The notes below the pieces were generated by a model. That model searched no databases. It was given only the letters and a program-made list of their open reading frames with translations, and was not told the origin of the DNA. DNA of 64,000 bases from positions 62,001-126,000 of the forward strand of contig CAWHJD010000030.1 in NCBI GenBank assembly GCA_963829585.1. The letters are read 5' to 3'. The translations under genes and the position numbers were made by a program. Numbering within the stretch: position 1 is the stretch's first letter; every line of letters begins with the position of its first letter. Source of the DNA: Sva-07 sp963829585. Lineage in GTDB: Bacteria > Actinomycetota > Acidimicrobiia > Acidimicrobiales > Ilumatobacteraceae. Positions 9,303 through 18,722 of this stretch are shown here, in pieces.

Positions 9303-9355
9303 CCGAAATTCTCCTCCCGGTGCGCGCTGAGCGCGCACCGGGAGGAGAATTTCGG
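9303..9355. terminator. Perfect 53-nt palindrome (26-bp arms, 1-nt centre)
   Basis: The left arm starts CCGAAATTCTCC and ends GCGCGCT; the right arm is its exact reverse complement around a single G. It sits 18 nt after the probable stop of the upstream gene and 41 nt before the crotonase at 9397. It can act as a strong RNA hairpin for transcript ending or 3'-end protection. There is no U-tract. Confidence 0.7.
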
Positions 9356-9396
9356 CGGTTCGGGGCTGACGTGGGGAGCGTGGGAGGATGTCGGAC

Positions 9397-10185
9397 ATGG
9401 CTGAGAACGATGTGGTGTTGTACGACGTGTCGGAGCGGATCGCGACGATCACGATGAATCGCCCCGAGGCCCGCAACGCGCTGTCGACCGAGATGCTGAG
9501 TCTGTTGCCGGAACGGATGAAGCAGGCAGAAGCCGACCCCGCTGTCGACGTGCTGATCCTGACCGGTACCGATCCGGCGTTCACCGCCGGACTCGACCTG
9601 AAGGAGCTGGGTAGCGACGGCGCCAATCTCTCGGGCGGCACGGGCGCCGACGGCAGTCGCAACCGCGACGGCGTGCGCGGACCCTTCCCTCGCCTCACCA
9701 AGCCCTTGATCGGCGCCGTGAACGGCGTCGCGGTGACCGGCGGCCTCGAGCTCGCACTCAACTGCGACTTCCTCGTCGCCAGCGAGCACGCCAAGTTCGG
9801 CGACACCCACTCACGTGTCGGCGTCATGCCCGGGTGGGGCCTGACCGTGCTGCTCCCCCAGGCCATCGGCGTGCGTCGGGCCCGCGAGATGAGCTTCACC
9901 GGCAACTTCATGCTGGCCGACGAGGCGCTCGCGTTCGGTCTCGTGAACCACGTCGTGGCGCACGCCGATCTGCTCCCGTTCACCCGGCAACTCGCGCTCG
10001 ACATCATCGGCAACGACCAACCGGGCGTCCGCCAGATCCGCGACACGTACTTCCAGATCGCCACCGACGACGATCACTGGGAGATCGAGGCGCGCGACAG
10101 CCGAGCCTGGCGCCGTACCCAGTTCAGCCCCGAAGCCGTCGAGGCGCGTCGACTCGCCATCCAGGCCCGCGGCCAACAGCAGTAG
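9397..10185 (+). CDS. Enoyl-CoA hydratase/isomerase family protein (one catalytic Glu)
   Basis: A 262-residue crotonase. I prefer the ATG at 9397 over 9388 because GGGAGG lies 9-14 nt before it. Motifs: ITMNRPEARNAL near the N-terminus, FTAGLDL (oxyanion region), NGVAVTGGLELALNCD with the first catalytic Glu kept, and KFGDTHSRVGVMPGWG, where the second Glu of QPE is replaced. The C-terminus is longer than usual and contains an RxWRRTQF block. Similar proteins are annotated as enoyl-CoA hydratases of unknown substrate. Single-Glu crotonases often catalyse isomerisation or hydrolysis, so the reaction is uncertain. Confidence 0.88.
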   Translation: MAENDVVLYDVSERIATITMNRPEARNALSTEMLSLLPERMKQAEADPAVDVLILTGTDPAFTAGLDLKELGSDGANLSGGTGADGSRNRDGVRGPFPRLTKPLIGAVNGVAVTGGLELALNCDFLVASEHAKFGDTHSRVGVMPGWGLTVLLPQAIGVRRAREMSFTGNFMLADEALAFGLVNHVVAHADLLPFTRQLALDIIGNDQPGVRQIRDTYFQIATDDDHWEIEARDSRAWRRTQFSPEAVEARRLAIQARGQQQ

Positions 10186-10193
10186 CCCCCTCC

Positions 10194-10236
10194 GCTGTGA
10201 GCGATGCACGCACCGGTTGCGTGCATCGCTCACAGC
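10194..10236. terminator. 19-bp perfect inverted repeat between convergent genes
   Basis: Arms 10194-10212 and 10218-10236 (GCTGTGAGCGATGCACGCA and its complement) around a 5-nt loop. It lies between the crotonase stop (10185) and the end of the SGNH hydrolase (10257), so it can end transcription from both sides. Confidence 0.7.
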
Positions 10237-10256
10237 ATCGGGGCGTGGGTGGGTGG

Positions 10257-11195
10257 TCAGATCTGGGCGCCTTGTTCGCGGAGGGTGTCGCGGATGGCTT
10301 GGGCGATGTCGATCGCGAGGATCTCGGCGCCGTTCTGGTTGAGGTGGAAACCGTCGTCGGCACGGACGTCCTTGCCCTGGCCGTCACGGGGATCGATGAC
10401 GAACTCGGCCCAGCCGCCGTCGCGACCCGAGAACCGCTTCCACGTGTCGATGAAGATCACCTCGGGGCGCTCGGCCGCGGCCGCCTTGGCGGCCCGGTCC
10501 TGGATCGCCATGCGGGCGGTCACGTCGGGGTTGTCGTCGTTGGGGATCCCCACCCAGATGACCGTACGTCCGTCGGCCAGGAGCTGGTCCATGACCGCCC
10601 CGACGCGTGCCTGGTACTCGGCGGTCCACTCCGCTTCGTTCGTGACCGGGTCGCCCACGATGAACTCGCCGCTCTCGACCGACAGCCCCTGTGCGTCGTT
10701 GCCGCCGAACGTGGCCACGACGATGTCGGGATCGACGGTGGGCAGCTGGGCATCGATCTCGGCCGGCCAGTCGAAGAAGTCGGGCCGGGCGAGGCCCGAG
10801 GAGACCTTGTAGTCGAGTTCGGTCGTCACGATGCCCGTCCCGTCGAGCAGCGTCTGCAGGTACGGCCCGAACGTGCCGGCGTCGCTGTCGCCCACGATGA
10901 ACACCTTGGAAGGGTTGTCCACCGTCGGCGGTCCGGTCGACTCGGGCTCGTCCACCACGGTCGGTGTCGGGACCGTGTCGACGGCAGCGTCGGGAACCGA
11001 GTCGCCGGGCACGCCCACCGCTGCGTCGACGGCCGCTGCGTCGGCGTCGGCGACACCTTCGCCACCGCCGAGGAGGGCGCCGACCGCCCGCACGGCGCCG
11101 AAGCCGACGATCACGACGAGTGCGAGCGCGCCGAGACGACGCAGCGCGTAGCGCCTGCGGCTGTGGCGGCGTCGAGAGCGTGGAGGCGCGGACAC
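10257..11195 (-). CDS. Membrane-anchored SGNH/GDSL hydrolase (DUF459-like)
   Basis: 312 residues from GTG 11195, chosen because a TATCGT -10 box lies 10 nt upstream; an in-frame GTG at 11261 would add 22 residues. A basic N-terminus, one membrane helix (ALALVVIVGFGAVRAVGALL, about residues 23-42) and a Thr/Pro/Val-rich linker precede the hydrolase domain. Block I is VFIVGDSDAGTFG with the nucleophile Ser, block III is TFGGNDAQG, and block V is DGFHLNQNGAEILA with the Asp-His pair. It probably acts outside the membrane on acetylated or acylated envelope polymers; the substrate is unknown. Confidence 0.85.
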   Translation of the reverse strand: MSAPPRSRRRHSRRRYALRRLGALALVVIVGFGAVRAVGALLGGGEGVADADAAAVDAAVGVPGDSVPDAAVDTVPTPTVVDEPESTGPPTVDNPSKVFIVGDSDAGTFGPYLQTLLDGTGIVTTELDYKVSSGLARPDFFDWPAEIDAQLPTVDPDIVVATFGGNDAQGLSVESGEFIVGDPVTNEAEWTAEYQARVGAVMDQLLADGRTVIWVGIPNDDNPDVTARMAIQDRAAKAAAAERPEVIFIDTWKRFSGRDGGWAEFVIDPRDGQGKDVRADDGFHLNQNGAEILAIDIAQAIRDTLREQGAQI

Positions 11196-11205
11196 GGTGC
11201 CCCCA

Positions 11206-11211
11206 ACGATA
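11206..11211 (-). promoter_or_regulatory. -10 box TATCGT for the SGNH hydrolase
   Basis: On the minus strand TATCGT ends 10 nt before GTG 11195. The rest of the spacer up to 11391 carries a possible -10 box (TAACGT, 11306-11311) for the nucleoside operon, with a leader of about 75 nt. Confidence 0.4.
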
Positions 11212-11391
11212 CGGGCCCCAGTCTCCCGACGAACGGCACCACGCCCCGCCACGACCTTCACACGCCGGCCACAACTCGTTGCGCCCGTGCGTCCCTACCA
11301 GCGGGTAACGTCTTCTCCACGTGAACACATCCGTCGTCATCGACCTCGGATGGAACATGCATCAACCACCATTCATCCTGAAGGGGAGAAC

Positions 11392-12514
11392 ATGATCAAG
11401 AGCAAGAAACTGCTCGCCATCGGCATCATTGCCGCGCTCGGCCTGGCCGCGTGTGGCAGTGACGACGATTCCAGCTCGACGAGCGAAGCACCCGGAGCTG
11501 CCACCGAAGGGACCGAGGCGCCCGATGGCACCGAAGCACCCGCCGGCACCGAAGCCCCTGCGGGCACCGAGGCACCGGCAGGCACGTGCGACGCTGTCGT
11601 CGGCATGGCCTACGACGTCACCGGTCGCGGCGACAAGTCGTTCAACGACGCTGCCGCCGCCGGCACTCGAGCAGGCGCAGGCCGACCTCGGCATCACGTT
11701 CCAGGAGTCGACGCCGACCGGCGAAGGCGACCGCGCCGAGCGCCTCCAGGGTCTCGTCGACAGCGGTGCCGTGCTCGTGCAGCGGCAACGGCTTCCTGTT
11801 CAAGGACTCCATCACGACCGTCGCTGCCGCCAACCCGGACGCCAGCTTCACGCTCGTCGACGACGTCGTCGATGCCCCCAACGTGGCCTCGCTCATGTTC
11901 GCCGAGGAGCAGGGCTCGTTCCTCGTCGGCGCCGCCGCAGCGCTCAAGAGCCAGACCGGCACGATCGGCTTCATCGGTGGCGTCCAGAACGAGCTGATCG
12001 GAAGTTCGAGGCCGGCTACATCGCTGGTGCCAAGGCCGTCAACCCCGACATCGAGGTCCTGGTCAAGTACATCACCCAGCCGCCGGACTTCAGCGGCTTC
12101 AATGACCCGCCAAGGGCAAGGAGATCGCAGCCGCGCAGTACGAGGCCGGCGCCGACGTCATCTACCACGCTGCCGGCGGCACGGGCCCGGCGCCTTCCAG
12201 GCCGCCGCCGAAGCCGGCGCGCCCGGCGAGGTGTGGGCCATCGGCGTCGACTCCGACCAGTCAACCTGGTCGAGCCGAACTGCAGCCGTACATCCTCACC
12301 TCGATGCTCAAGCGCGTCGACGTCGCCACGTACGAGACCATCAAGGCCTACTGCAACGGCGACGTTCGCCGCCGGCGCGCAGGTGTTCGACCTCTCGGTC
12401 GACGGCGTCGGCTACTCCACCACCGGTGGGTTCGTCGCCGACATCAACGCGGAGCTCGAGGAGTTCAAGGCGCAGATCATCAGCGGCAACATCGTCGTCC
12501 CGACCGATCCCTGA
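11392..12514 (+). CDS. BMP/PnrA-type nucleoside-binding lipoprotein, many frameshifts
   Basis: Starts at ATG 11392 after a Shine-Dalgarno (AAGGGGAG). The signal peptide ends in a lipobox (GLAAC, Cys about residue 21). A (GTEAPA)n linker precedes the Bmp domain: VVGMAYDVTGRGDKSFND, LVDDVVDAPNV, GFIGG, HAAGGTGPGAFQAA and GVDSDQ are readable in successive frames up to TGA 12512-12514. At least eight single-base breaks are needed (near 11665, 11780, 12001, 12108, 12189, 12261, 12273 and 12363). The residues between breaks are well conserved, so errors in the read consensus are more likely than decay. BMP proteins deliver purine nucleosides to the ABC transporter encoded next. Confidence 0.82.
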
Positions 12515-12567
12515 GCCGTGATCGTCGACATCGCGTCGACGAGCTGATCCGTCAACGACACACTCGA

Positions 12568-12604
12568 ACGAAACCCGCTCCGGCTCCTGCCGGGCGGGTT
12601 TCGT
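12568..12604 (+). terminator. Stem-loop after the BMP gene
   Basis: ACGAAACCCGCTCCGGC pairs with GCCGGGCGGGTTTCGT around TCCT, with one bulge. It lies 53 nt after the BMP stop and before the ATPase. Such a hairpin could partly end or stabilise the transcript, giving more binding protein than transporter. Confidence 0.6.
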
Positions 12605-12638
12605 CGCGACAGGGTCGTCATCGGCTAGACATCTCCCG

Positions 12639-14194
12639 ATGAATCCACGGAGCGGGACCAATCGAACGTCGCCACCGCCGCGCCGGCGATCGAGCTGCGG
12701 GACATCGTCAAGCGCTTCCCCGGCGTGGTCGCGAACGACGGTGTGAACCTCACGGTGCGACCGGGCACGATCCACGCGATCGTCGGCGAGAACGGCGCCG
12801 GCAAGTCGACGCTGATGAAGACGCTGTACGGCGCGCACCGGCCCGACGAGGGCACGGTCACCGTCAACGGTGAGCTGAGCGACTTCCCGGTCGCCGCGCG
12901 ACGCGATCGCGCGGGCATCGGCATGGTGTTCCAGCACTTCCTGCTGGCCGACAACCTCGCGGTCTGGGAGAACATCGTGCTCGGCCAGGAGCCCGGGTCG
13001 AAGCTGGCACTCGAGCCGCGAGGCGCAGCTCGACTGCGGGAGCTCGGCGAGCGGTACGGCCTGAGCGTCGACCCCGACGCGCTGGTGGGCGACCTCGGCG
13101 TCGGCGAGCAAGCAGCGCGTCGAGATCCTGAAGGTGCTGTACCGCGGCGCCAAGCATCATCATCCTCGACGAGCCGACCGCCGTGCTCGTGCCGCAGGAG
13201 GTCGACGAGCTGTTCGCAGTCGCTGCGCGAGCTCACGGCCGGGGGCGCCACGGTGATCTTCATCTCCCACAAGCTCGACGAGGTGCTCAGACGCCGACGC
13301 GATCACCGTCATCCGGCCAGGGCAAGACGGTGGGCGAAGTCGACGACCCGAGCACGTGACAGCGCACGACCTCGCCGAGATGATGGTCGGCAGCGAGCTC
13401 CCGACGCCCGAGACCCGCGAGGCCACGGTGCTGCGGCGATCCGGTACTCGAGCTCACAACGTGACCGTCACGAGCGGCGAGGCCGGGGCACGCAGCCCTC
13501 GACGACGTCACGTTCGCGGTGCACCGCGGCGAGATCGTCGGCATCGCCGGGGTCGAGGGCAACGGGCAGACCGAGCTGGTCGAGGCGATCCTCGGCCTCC
13601 TGCCGTCGACCGGCACCATCGCTCGTTCGGCGAGGACATCACGGCGATGTCCACCAGCGAGCGACGCGACATGGGCATCGGCTACATCCCCGAGGATCGC
13701 CAGAAGGACGGCCTCATGCTGTCGTTCACCCTCTGGGAGAACGCTGCGCTCGGCCACCAGCACCGCAGCCCTACGGCAACGGCCCGTGGATCGACCAGTC
13801 GGGCGCTCAAGGCGCAGACCGAGGAGATCGTCGAGGAGTTCGACGTGCGCACGCCGGGCATCGACGTTCCGGCGTTCACGCTGTCGGGTGGCAACCAGCA
13901 GAAGCTCATCGTCGGTCGCGAGATGACCGCCAACCCGAAGGTGCTCGTCGCCGCGCACCCGACGCGCGGCATCGACGTCGGTGCGCAGGCGGCGATCTGG
14001 GACATCCTCCGCGACGCACGCGGCGCCGGCCTCGGCGTGCTGCTCATCTCGGCCGACCTCGAGGAGCTCATCGGCCTGTCCGACCGCTGCTCGTGATGCT
14101 CCGCGGGCGGATCGTCGCCGACCTCGATCCGGCAACGGTCACCCCCGCGGATCTCGGGTCGTACATGACCGGCGCACGAACGGAGGCGTCCTGA
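12639..14194 (+). CDS. Nucleoside ABC transporter ATPase (two ABC domains), many frameshifts
   Basis: Two tandem ABC domains, the layout of BMP-linked nucleoside and sugar importers. Domain 1: IELRDIVKRFPGVVAND, Walker A GENGAGKST, Q-loop MVFQHF, signature GEQQRVEILK and Walker B IIILDEPTAVL. Domain 2: a degenerate Walker A (GVEGNGQTEL), IPEDRQKDGL, signature LSGGNQQK and H-loop ISADLEELIGLSDR. The start is probably ATG 12639 with a break right after it. About a dozen more indels are needed (for example 13111, 13155, 13218, 13290, 13317, 13356, 13436, 13493, 13773, 14088). It ends at TGA 14192-14194, overlapping the permease ATG. Confidence 0.83.
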
Positions 14195-15340
14195 TGTTCG
14201 AAGCGGATCTGGCGCGCCTCGCTCGCCCCGCTGGCGGCGGCCGTCGCGGCGATCCTCGTCTCGTCGATCGCACTGCTGATCGCGGGCAACAACCCGTTCG
14301 GGGCGTTCAGGGAGATGTGGCAACGATGACTCCACCGAGTCGGTGGTCCTGATCATCAACCGCGCCGGCCGGTACTACGTCGCCGGCGTCGCCGTGGCGA
14401 TCGGCTTCAAGATGAGCCTGTTCAACATCGGGTCGAACGGCCAGTACCGGCTCGCCGCGCTGTTCGCCGGCTGGGCCGGTGCCCAGGTGTCGCTGCCGCC
14501 ACCGATCCACATGGCCTTCGTCATCCTCGTCGCGATCACCGTCGGAGGCACCTGGGCCCTGATCGCCGCCGTCCTCAACGTCACCCGCAACGTCAACGTG
14601 GTGATCGCCACGATCATGCTGAACTACATCGCCACCGGCCTCGTTGCGTTGCTCCGTCGGAATTCCTCTCCGACAAGGAACCCGCAGGTTGGTCGCGGAG
14701 ACGGAGTGATGCCGGTGCGGCCCGCATCCCGCCCCTCGACGGGCTGCTCGAGGCGATCGGACTCAACGTGCCCGGCTGGTGCAGCTCCAGGGCTACCTAT
14801 CGTTCGCGATCCTCGTCGGCATCGGCTACTACGTGCTGCTGTTCCGAAGCCGCTTCGGGTTCGACCTGCGGCCACCGGGCTCAACCCGATGGCGGCCCGC
14901 AGCTCCGGCATCAGCCCGAAGCGGATGGTGCTCACCACGATCATCCTGTCGGGCGCCGTGGCCGGCCTGATCGGTATGGCGCCCTGCTCTCCGACCCGCA
15001 GCACTACAAGTACAGCGATCCGTTCCCCCTGAGCCTCGGCTTCACGGGGCTGTCGCTCGCCCTGCTCGGTCGCAACCACCCCGTGGGCATCGCCCTCGCC
15101 GGCATCGTGTGGGCCGCCATCGAACGAGGGACCCAGCCGCTGACCCAGAAGGGCTTCCCGCAGGAGATCGGCAAGATCATGCAGGGATCATTCCTCCTCA
15201 CCGCCGTGATCGCCTACGAAGTGGTCAATCGCCGCAATGCTGCGGCCACGGCGTCGGCGGCGGCCGCAGCCACGGCGCGGCTCAGACTCGAAGATCAACC
15301 ACCGCCCTCGACGAGCCCGACTGCGGGAGCGACGGCATGA
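14194..15340 (+). CDS. Nucleoside ABC transporter permease 1, frameshifted
   Basis: BPD_transp_2 family permease with about eight to ten hydrophobic segments. Readable blocks are IALLIAGNNPFGAF, YYVAGVAVAIGFKMSLFNIGS, NVVIATIMLNYIATGLVA, the conserved loop GLNPMAARSSGIS, and the C-terminal LALLGRNHPVGIALAG and FLLTAVIAYEV. Roughly eight indels break the frame (several between 14640 and 14790, others near 14310, 14872 and 14982). The C-terminus ends in an Ala-rich tail. Stop and next start overlap (ATGA at 15337-15340). Partner of the ATPase and the second permease. Confidence 0.8.
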
Positions 15341-16621
15341 CGCTCGTCGCCGACACCGCGGTGGAGCCGATGGCCGATTCGCCGAACTGGCCTCGTCGCG
15401 CTGGATCCCGCTCGCCGCGGCCTTGGGCGTGTTCACCGTCCTGTCGGTCACCCGGATCCTCTTCGACACACCCGACCTCACGTCGAGCGGCACCTTCGGC
15501 GTTGCGCTGCGCACGGCTGCTCCCATCGGCCTGGCAGGCCTGTCCGGTCTGGTCGCCGAGCGCAGCGGACGATCAACATCGGCCTCGACGGCATGATGGT
15601 GCTCGGCACGATCTTCGCCGGCTGGTGGGGTTGGGAGTACGGGCCGTGGGCAGCCCTCCTGGGTGGACTGATCGGCGGCATGCTCGGCGGACTCGTGATG
15701 AGCGTCGCCACCACGACCTTCGGCGTGAACCACATCGTCGCCGGCGTCGCGATCAACCTGATCGCTCCGGATCGCGAGGTTCATGGCCGGTGAACTGTTC
15801 GTCGGCACCCAGGGCGGGGCGATCACGACGTCGCCGGGCAACTCCGGGAGTATCGGCGAGTTCACGATGCCGCTCCTGTCGGGCGGTGATGTGTTCGGGT
15901 GGACCTCGCCCGACATCCTCGGCTGGTTCGAGGACCGGGGATGGTTCCTCGTCGCGGACCTCGCCGGGTTCGCCAAAGGAGTGACGTCGGCGGTGACGTG
16001 GGACGTCGTGATCACGATCGGGCTGTTCTTCGGCATCGCCTACCTGCTGTGGCACACACCGATCGGGCTCCGACTGCGGGCGTCGGGTGAGCGGCCGGCA
16101 GCCGCCGACTCGCTCGGCGTGTCGGTCCACCGGATGCGGTACATCGGCATGGCGCTGTCGGGAGCGCTCGCCGGCATGGGCGGCGCCGTCCTCGTGCTGT
16201 TCGCCAACCGCTACCAGGAGGGTCAGGTGGCCGGTCGAGGGTTCCTCGGACTCGCCACGATGATCTTCGGCAACTGGATGCCGGCCGAACGGCCCTCGGC
16301 GCCGGACTGTTCGGATACGCCCAGGGCATCACGCTGCGCACCAACCCTGGTGATCTCGTGTCGGCGCTGATCCTGGCCGCCGCGATCTCGCTCGCCGTGA
16401 TGGCCGTGTGGATGGCGTTCGGTCGCCGCTGGGAGTCGATGGGCTTCATGGGCGTGTTCACCGCGATCACGTTCTGGGCGTTCTTCGCCGCGTCGGAGCC
16501 CAACAACCAGCTGGTCTTCATCACGCCCTACGTCGTGACCCTGATCGCGGTGTCCATCGGCGCTCAGCGCCTCAGACCGCCCGCCGAGGAGGGCATCCCG
16601 TGGTTCAAGGGGATGCAGTAG
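15337..16621 (+). CDS. Nucleoside ABC transporter permease 2, frameshifted
   Basis: Second BPD_transp_2 permease. Conserved blocks: AAPIGLAGLSGLVAERSG, TINIGLDGMM, FGVNHIVAGVAINLIAPG, GIAYLLWHTPIGLRLRASGE, AAADSLGVSVHRMRYIGMALSG and a C-terminal pair of helices up to TAG 16619-16621 (EEGIPWFKGMQ). Frame breaks lie near 15375, 15570, 15769 and 16285. It pairs with permease 1 as a heterodimer. The order BMP - ATPase - permease - permease is the standard nucleoside (purine/pyrimidine) importer. Confidence 0.8.
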
Positions 16622-16654
16622 CTCTCGCGACGCCGCGCTGCTGACGCGACGACC

Positions 16655-16680
16655 CACACGGTGCCGGGCCCAACGTGACG
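16655..16680. repeat. Dispersed 29-nt palindromic element, copy 1 (degenerate)
   Basis: CACACGGTGCCGGG followed by CCCAACGTGACG matches the family seen at 30664, 32528, 52697, 52741 and 55748. It lies between permease 2 and the dioxygenase gene. Confidence 0.7.
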
Positions 16681-16694
16681 TTTCGGTGCCACGG

Positions 16695-16700
16695 TAAGAT
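16695..16700 (+). promoter_or_regulatory. -10 box TAAGAT for the dioxygenase gene
   Basis: A TANNNT hexamer 6 nt before GTG 16707, suggesting that the salvage half of the operon has its own leaderless promoter. Confidence 0.45.
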
Positions 16701-16706
16701 CACCGG

Positions 16707-17575
16707 GTGCTGAGTCCCGCGCAGATCGAGTCGTACGGACGTGACGGGTTCCTCGTCCTGCCCGACTTCGTGTCGGTCGACGATGTCGGCGTCTGCGCAG
16801 GCGGGCGCTCGAGATCGTCGACGGGTGGGAGCCATCCGAGGAACGAACCGTCTTCACCACCGACGAGCAGGAACGCGTGTCCAACGGTGAGTTCCTCGCC
16901 AGTCGGATCGAGCACGTGGTGCTTCTTCGAGGAGGAGGCGTTCGGCCCCGACGGCGAGCTGGCACAGCCGAAGGAGCTGAGCATCAACAAGATCGGCCAT
17001 GCACAGCACGACCTCGACGACGAGTTCGAGCGGTTCACCTACAACCCGGACATCGCCGAGGTGGCCGCCGACATCGGCCTGGCCGATGCGCTCGCGCTGC
17101 AGAGGATGTACATCTTCAAGCAGCCGCGGCATCGGCGGCGAGGTCGGCTGCCACCAGGACGCCACCTACCTCTAGCACCGACCCGGTCACCGTCACCGGA
17201 TTCTGGTTCGCCATCGAGGACGCCACACTCGAGAACGGCTGCCTGTGGGCCGAGCCGGGCGGGCACCGCGGGCCGTTGCGCCAGGTGTTCAAGCGCAACG
17301 CCACGAACGACGGCACCCTGTTCGAACAGCTCGACCCGACGCCGTTGCCGGAACCGCCGCCGGCCGGCGACACACTCGTGCCACTCGAAGTGGCCGCGGG
17401 CACGCTCGTCGTCCTCCACGGCCTGCTCCCGCACTGGAGCGGCGCGAACCGCTCCGGCATCAGCCGCCACGCCTACTCGCTGCACTGCATCTCGGCGGCC
17501 GCCGACTACCCCGCGTGGAACTGGCTGCAGCGGCCGGCGGGCATGGCCCTGCGTCCGCTCGCCGCCGTCCGCTGA
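16707..17575 (+). CDS. Phytanoyl-CoA dioxygenase (PhyH) family Fe(II)/2-oxoglutarate oxygenase, frameshifted
   Basis: Begins MLSPAQIESYGRDGFLVLPDFV, the typical PhyH opening. The iron-binding HxD is in EVGCHQDATYL, and the distal His with the 2-oxoglutarate Arg lie in LLPHWSGANRSGISRHAYSLH. Indels occur near 16797, 16835, 16917 and 17130. An inserted G at about 17173 creates TAG in what should read YLYTDPVTV. Members hydroxylate lipids, amino acids, nucleosides and other small molecules. Its place between a nucleoside importer and adenosine deaminase suggests a nucleoside-related substrate, but that is inference from context alone. Confidence 0.78.
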
Positions 17576-17611
17576 GCCACTGTCCCCGGGTCGATAGCGT
17601 GTGGCCAGTCA

Positions 17612-18665
17612 TTGGCCGAACTGATCCAGCGGGCGCCCAAGGTCCTGCTCCACGACCACCTCGACGGCGGGCTGCGGCCCGCCACGGTGATCGAGCTCGC
17701 CCAGGAGTACGGCTACACGAAGCTCCCGACCACCGACGTCGACGAGCTCGCCACCTGGTTCAACCGCGGCGCCAAGCGCAACGACCTCGTGCTCTACCTC
17801 GAGACCTTCGCCCACACCGTCGGCGTGATGCAGCACCGCGACGCGATCGAACGGGTCGCCTACGAGTGCGCGCAGGACCTCGCCGCCGACGGCGTCGTGT
17901 ACGCCGAGGTGCGCTTGGCGCCCGAGCTGTGCACCGAGCAGGGCCTCACCCTCGACGAGGTGGTGGAGGCGGTGCTCGCCGGGTTCCGACGCGGCTCGGC
18001 CGGCACCGACCTCACGATCTACGCTCATCTGCTCGGCGATGCGCACCGCGGCGCGCAGCCTCGAGATCGCCGAGCTGGCGGTGCGCTAGCGCGACGCGGG
18101 CGTGGTCGGGTTCGACATCGCCGGCGCCGAGGCCGGCTACCCGCCGACCCGCCACCTCGACGCGTTCCAGTACGTGCAGCGCGAGAACTTCCACGCCACC
18201 ATCCACGCCGGCGAGGCGTTCGGCCTGCCGTCGATCTGGGAGGCCGTGCAGTTCTGCGGCGCCGAACGGCTGGGCCACGGCGTGCGCATCGTCGACGACA
18301 TCACCGGCGCCGACGGGCGACGAGCAGCTCGGCCGGCTGGCCGCGTACGTGCGCGACCGGCGGATCCCGCTCGAGCTGTGCCCCACCTCGAACGTGCAGC
18401 ACCGGCGTGTGCGCCTCGATCGCCGAGCACCCGATCGGCATGCTGCGCCGCCTCCGGTTCCGGGTCACGGTCAACACCGACAACCGGCTGATGAGCGACA
18501 CGTCGATGACCAACGAGATGCGAGCAGCTCGCCCGAGGCGTTCGGCTGGGGCCTCGAGCGACTTCGAGTGGCTGACCATCAACGCGATGAAGGCGCGTTC
18601 GCCCCGTTCCCCGAGCGGCTGCAAGATCATCAACGGCGTCATCAAGCCGCGCTACGCGCTGGCCT
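17612..18665 (+). CDS. add: Adenosine deaminase, frameshifted
   Basis: Hydrolyses adenosine to inosine and ammonia. The Zn ligands HDHLDGG lie near the N-terminus. YLETFAHTVGVMQ, IHAGEAFGLPSIWEAVQ, RLGHGVRI, LELCPTSNVQTG and VTVNTDNRLMSDTSMTNE (active-site Asp) are all readable. TTG 17612 is a possible start with TAGCGT (17595-17600) 11 nt upstream. Breaks occur near 18048, 18315, 18400, 18523, 18590 and 18640. A C-to-G change makes TAG at about 18088 where RYRDAG is expected. The natural end should lie just after KPRYALA (about 18665), but no stop codon is present there, so the end is approximate. Confidence 0.8.
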
Positions 18666-18722
18666 GCACGAACCGCTCGCGAAGCTCGTCGCCTCGGGGC
18701 TCGGCTCTGGCACACTCGGCGC

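Noticed and set aside
5789..9457. 1222-codon open frame on the plus strand
   Set aside because: It joins part of TgpA, the antisense of the crotonase at 7856 and the 8666 gene by chance lack of stops; no single protein family spans it.
17170..18092. In-frame TAG codons in the dioxygenase and deaminase genes as possible recoding (pyrrolysine or readthrough)
   Set aside because: Both lie in the indel-rich stretch and at non-catalytic positions where Tyr is expected. No pyrrolysine genes are seen; base errors explain them better.
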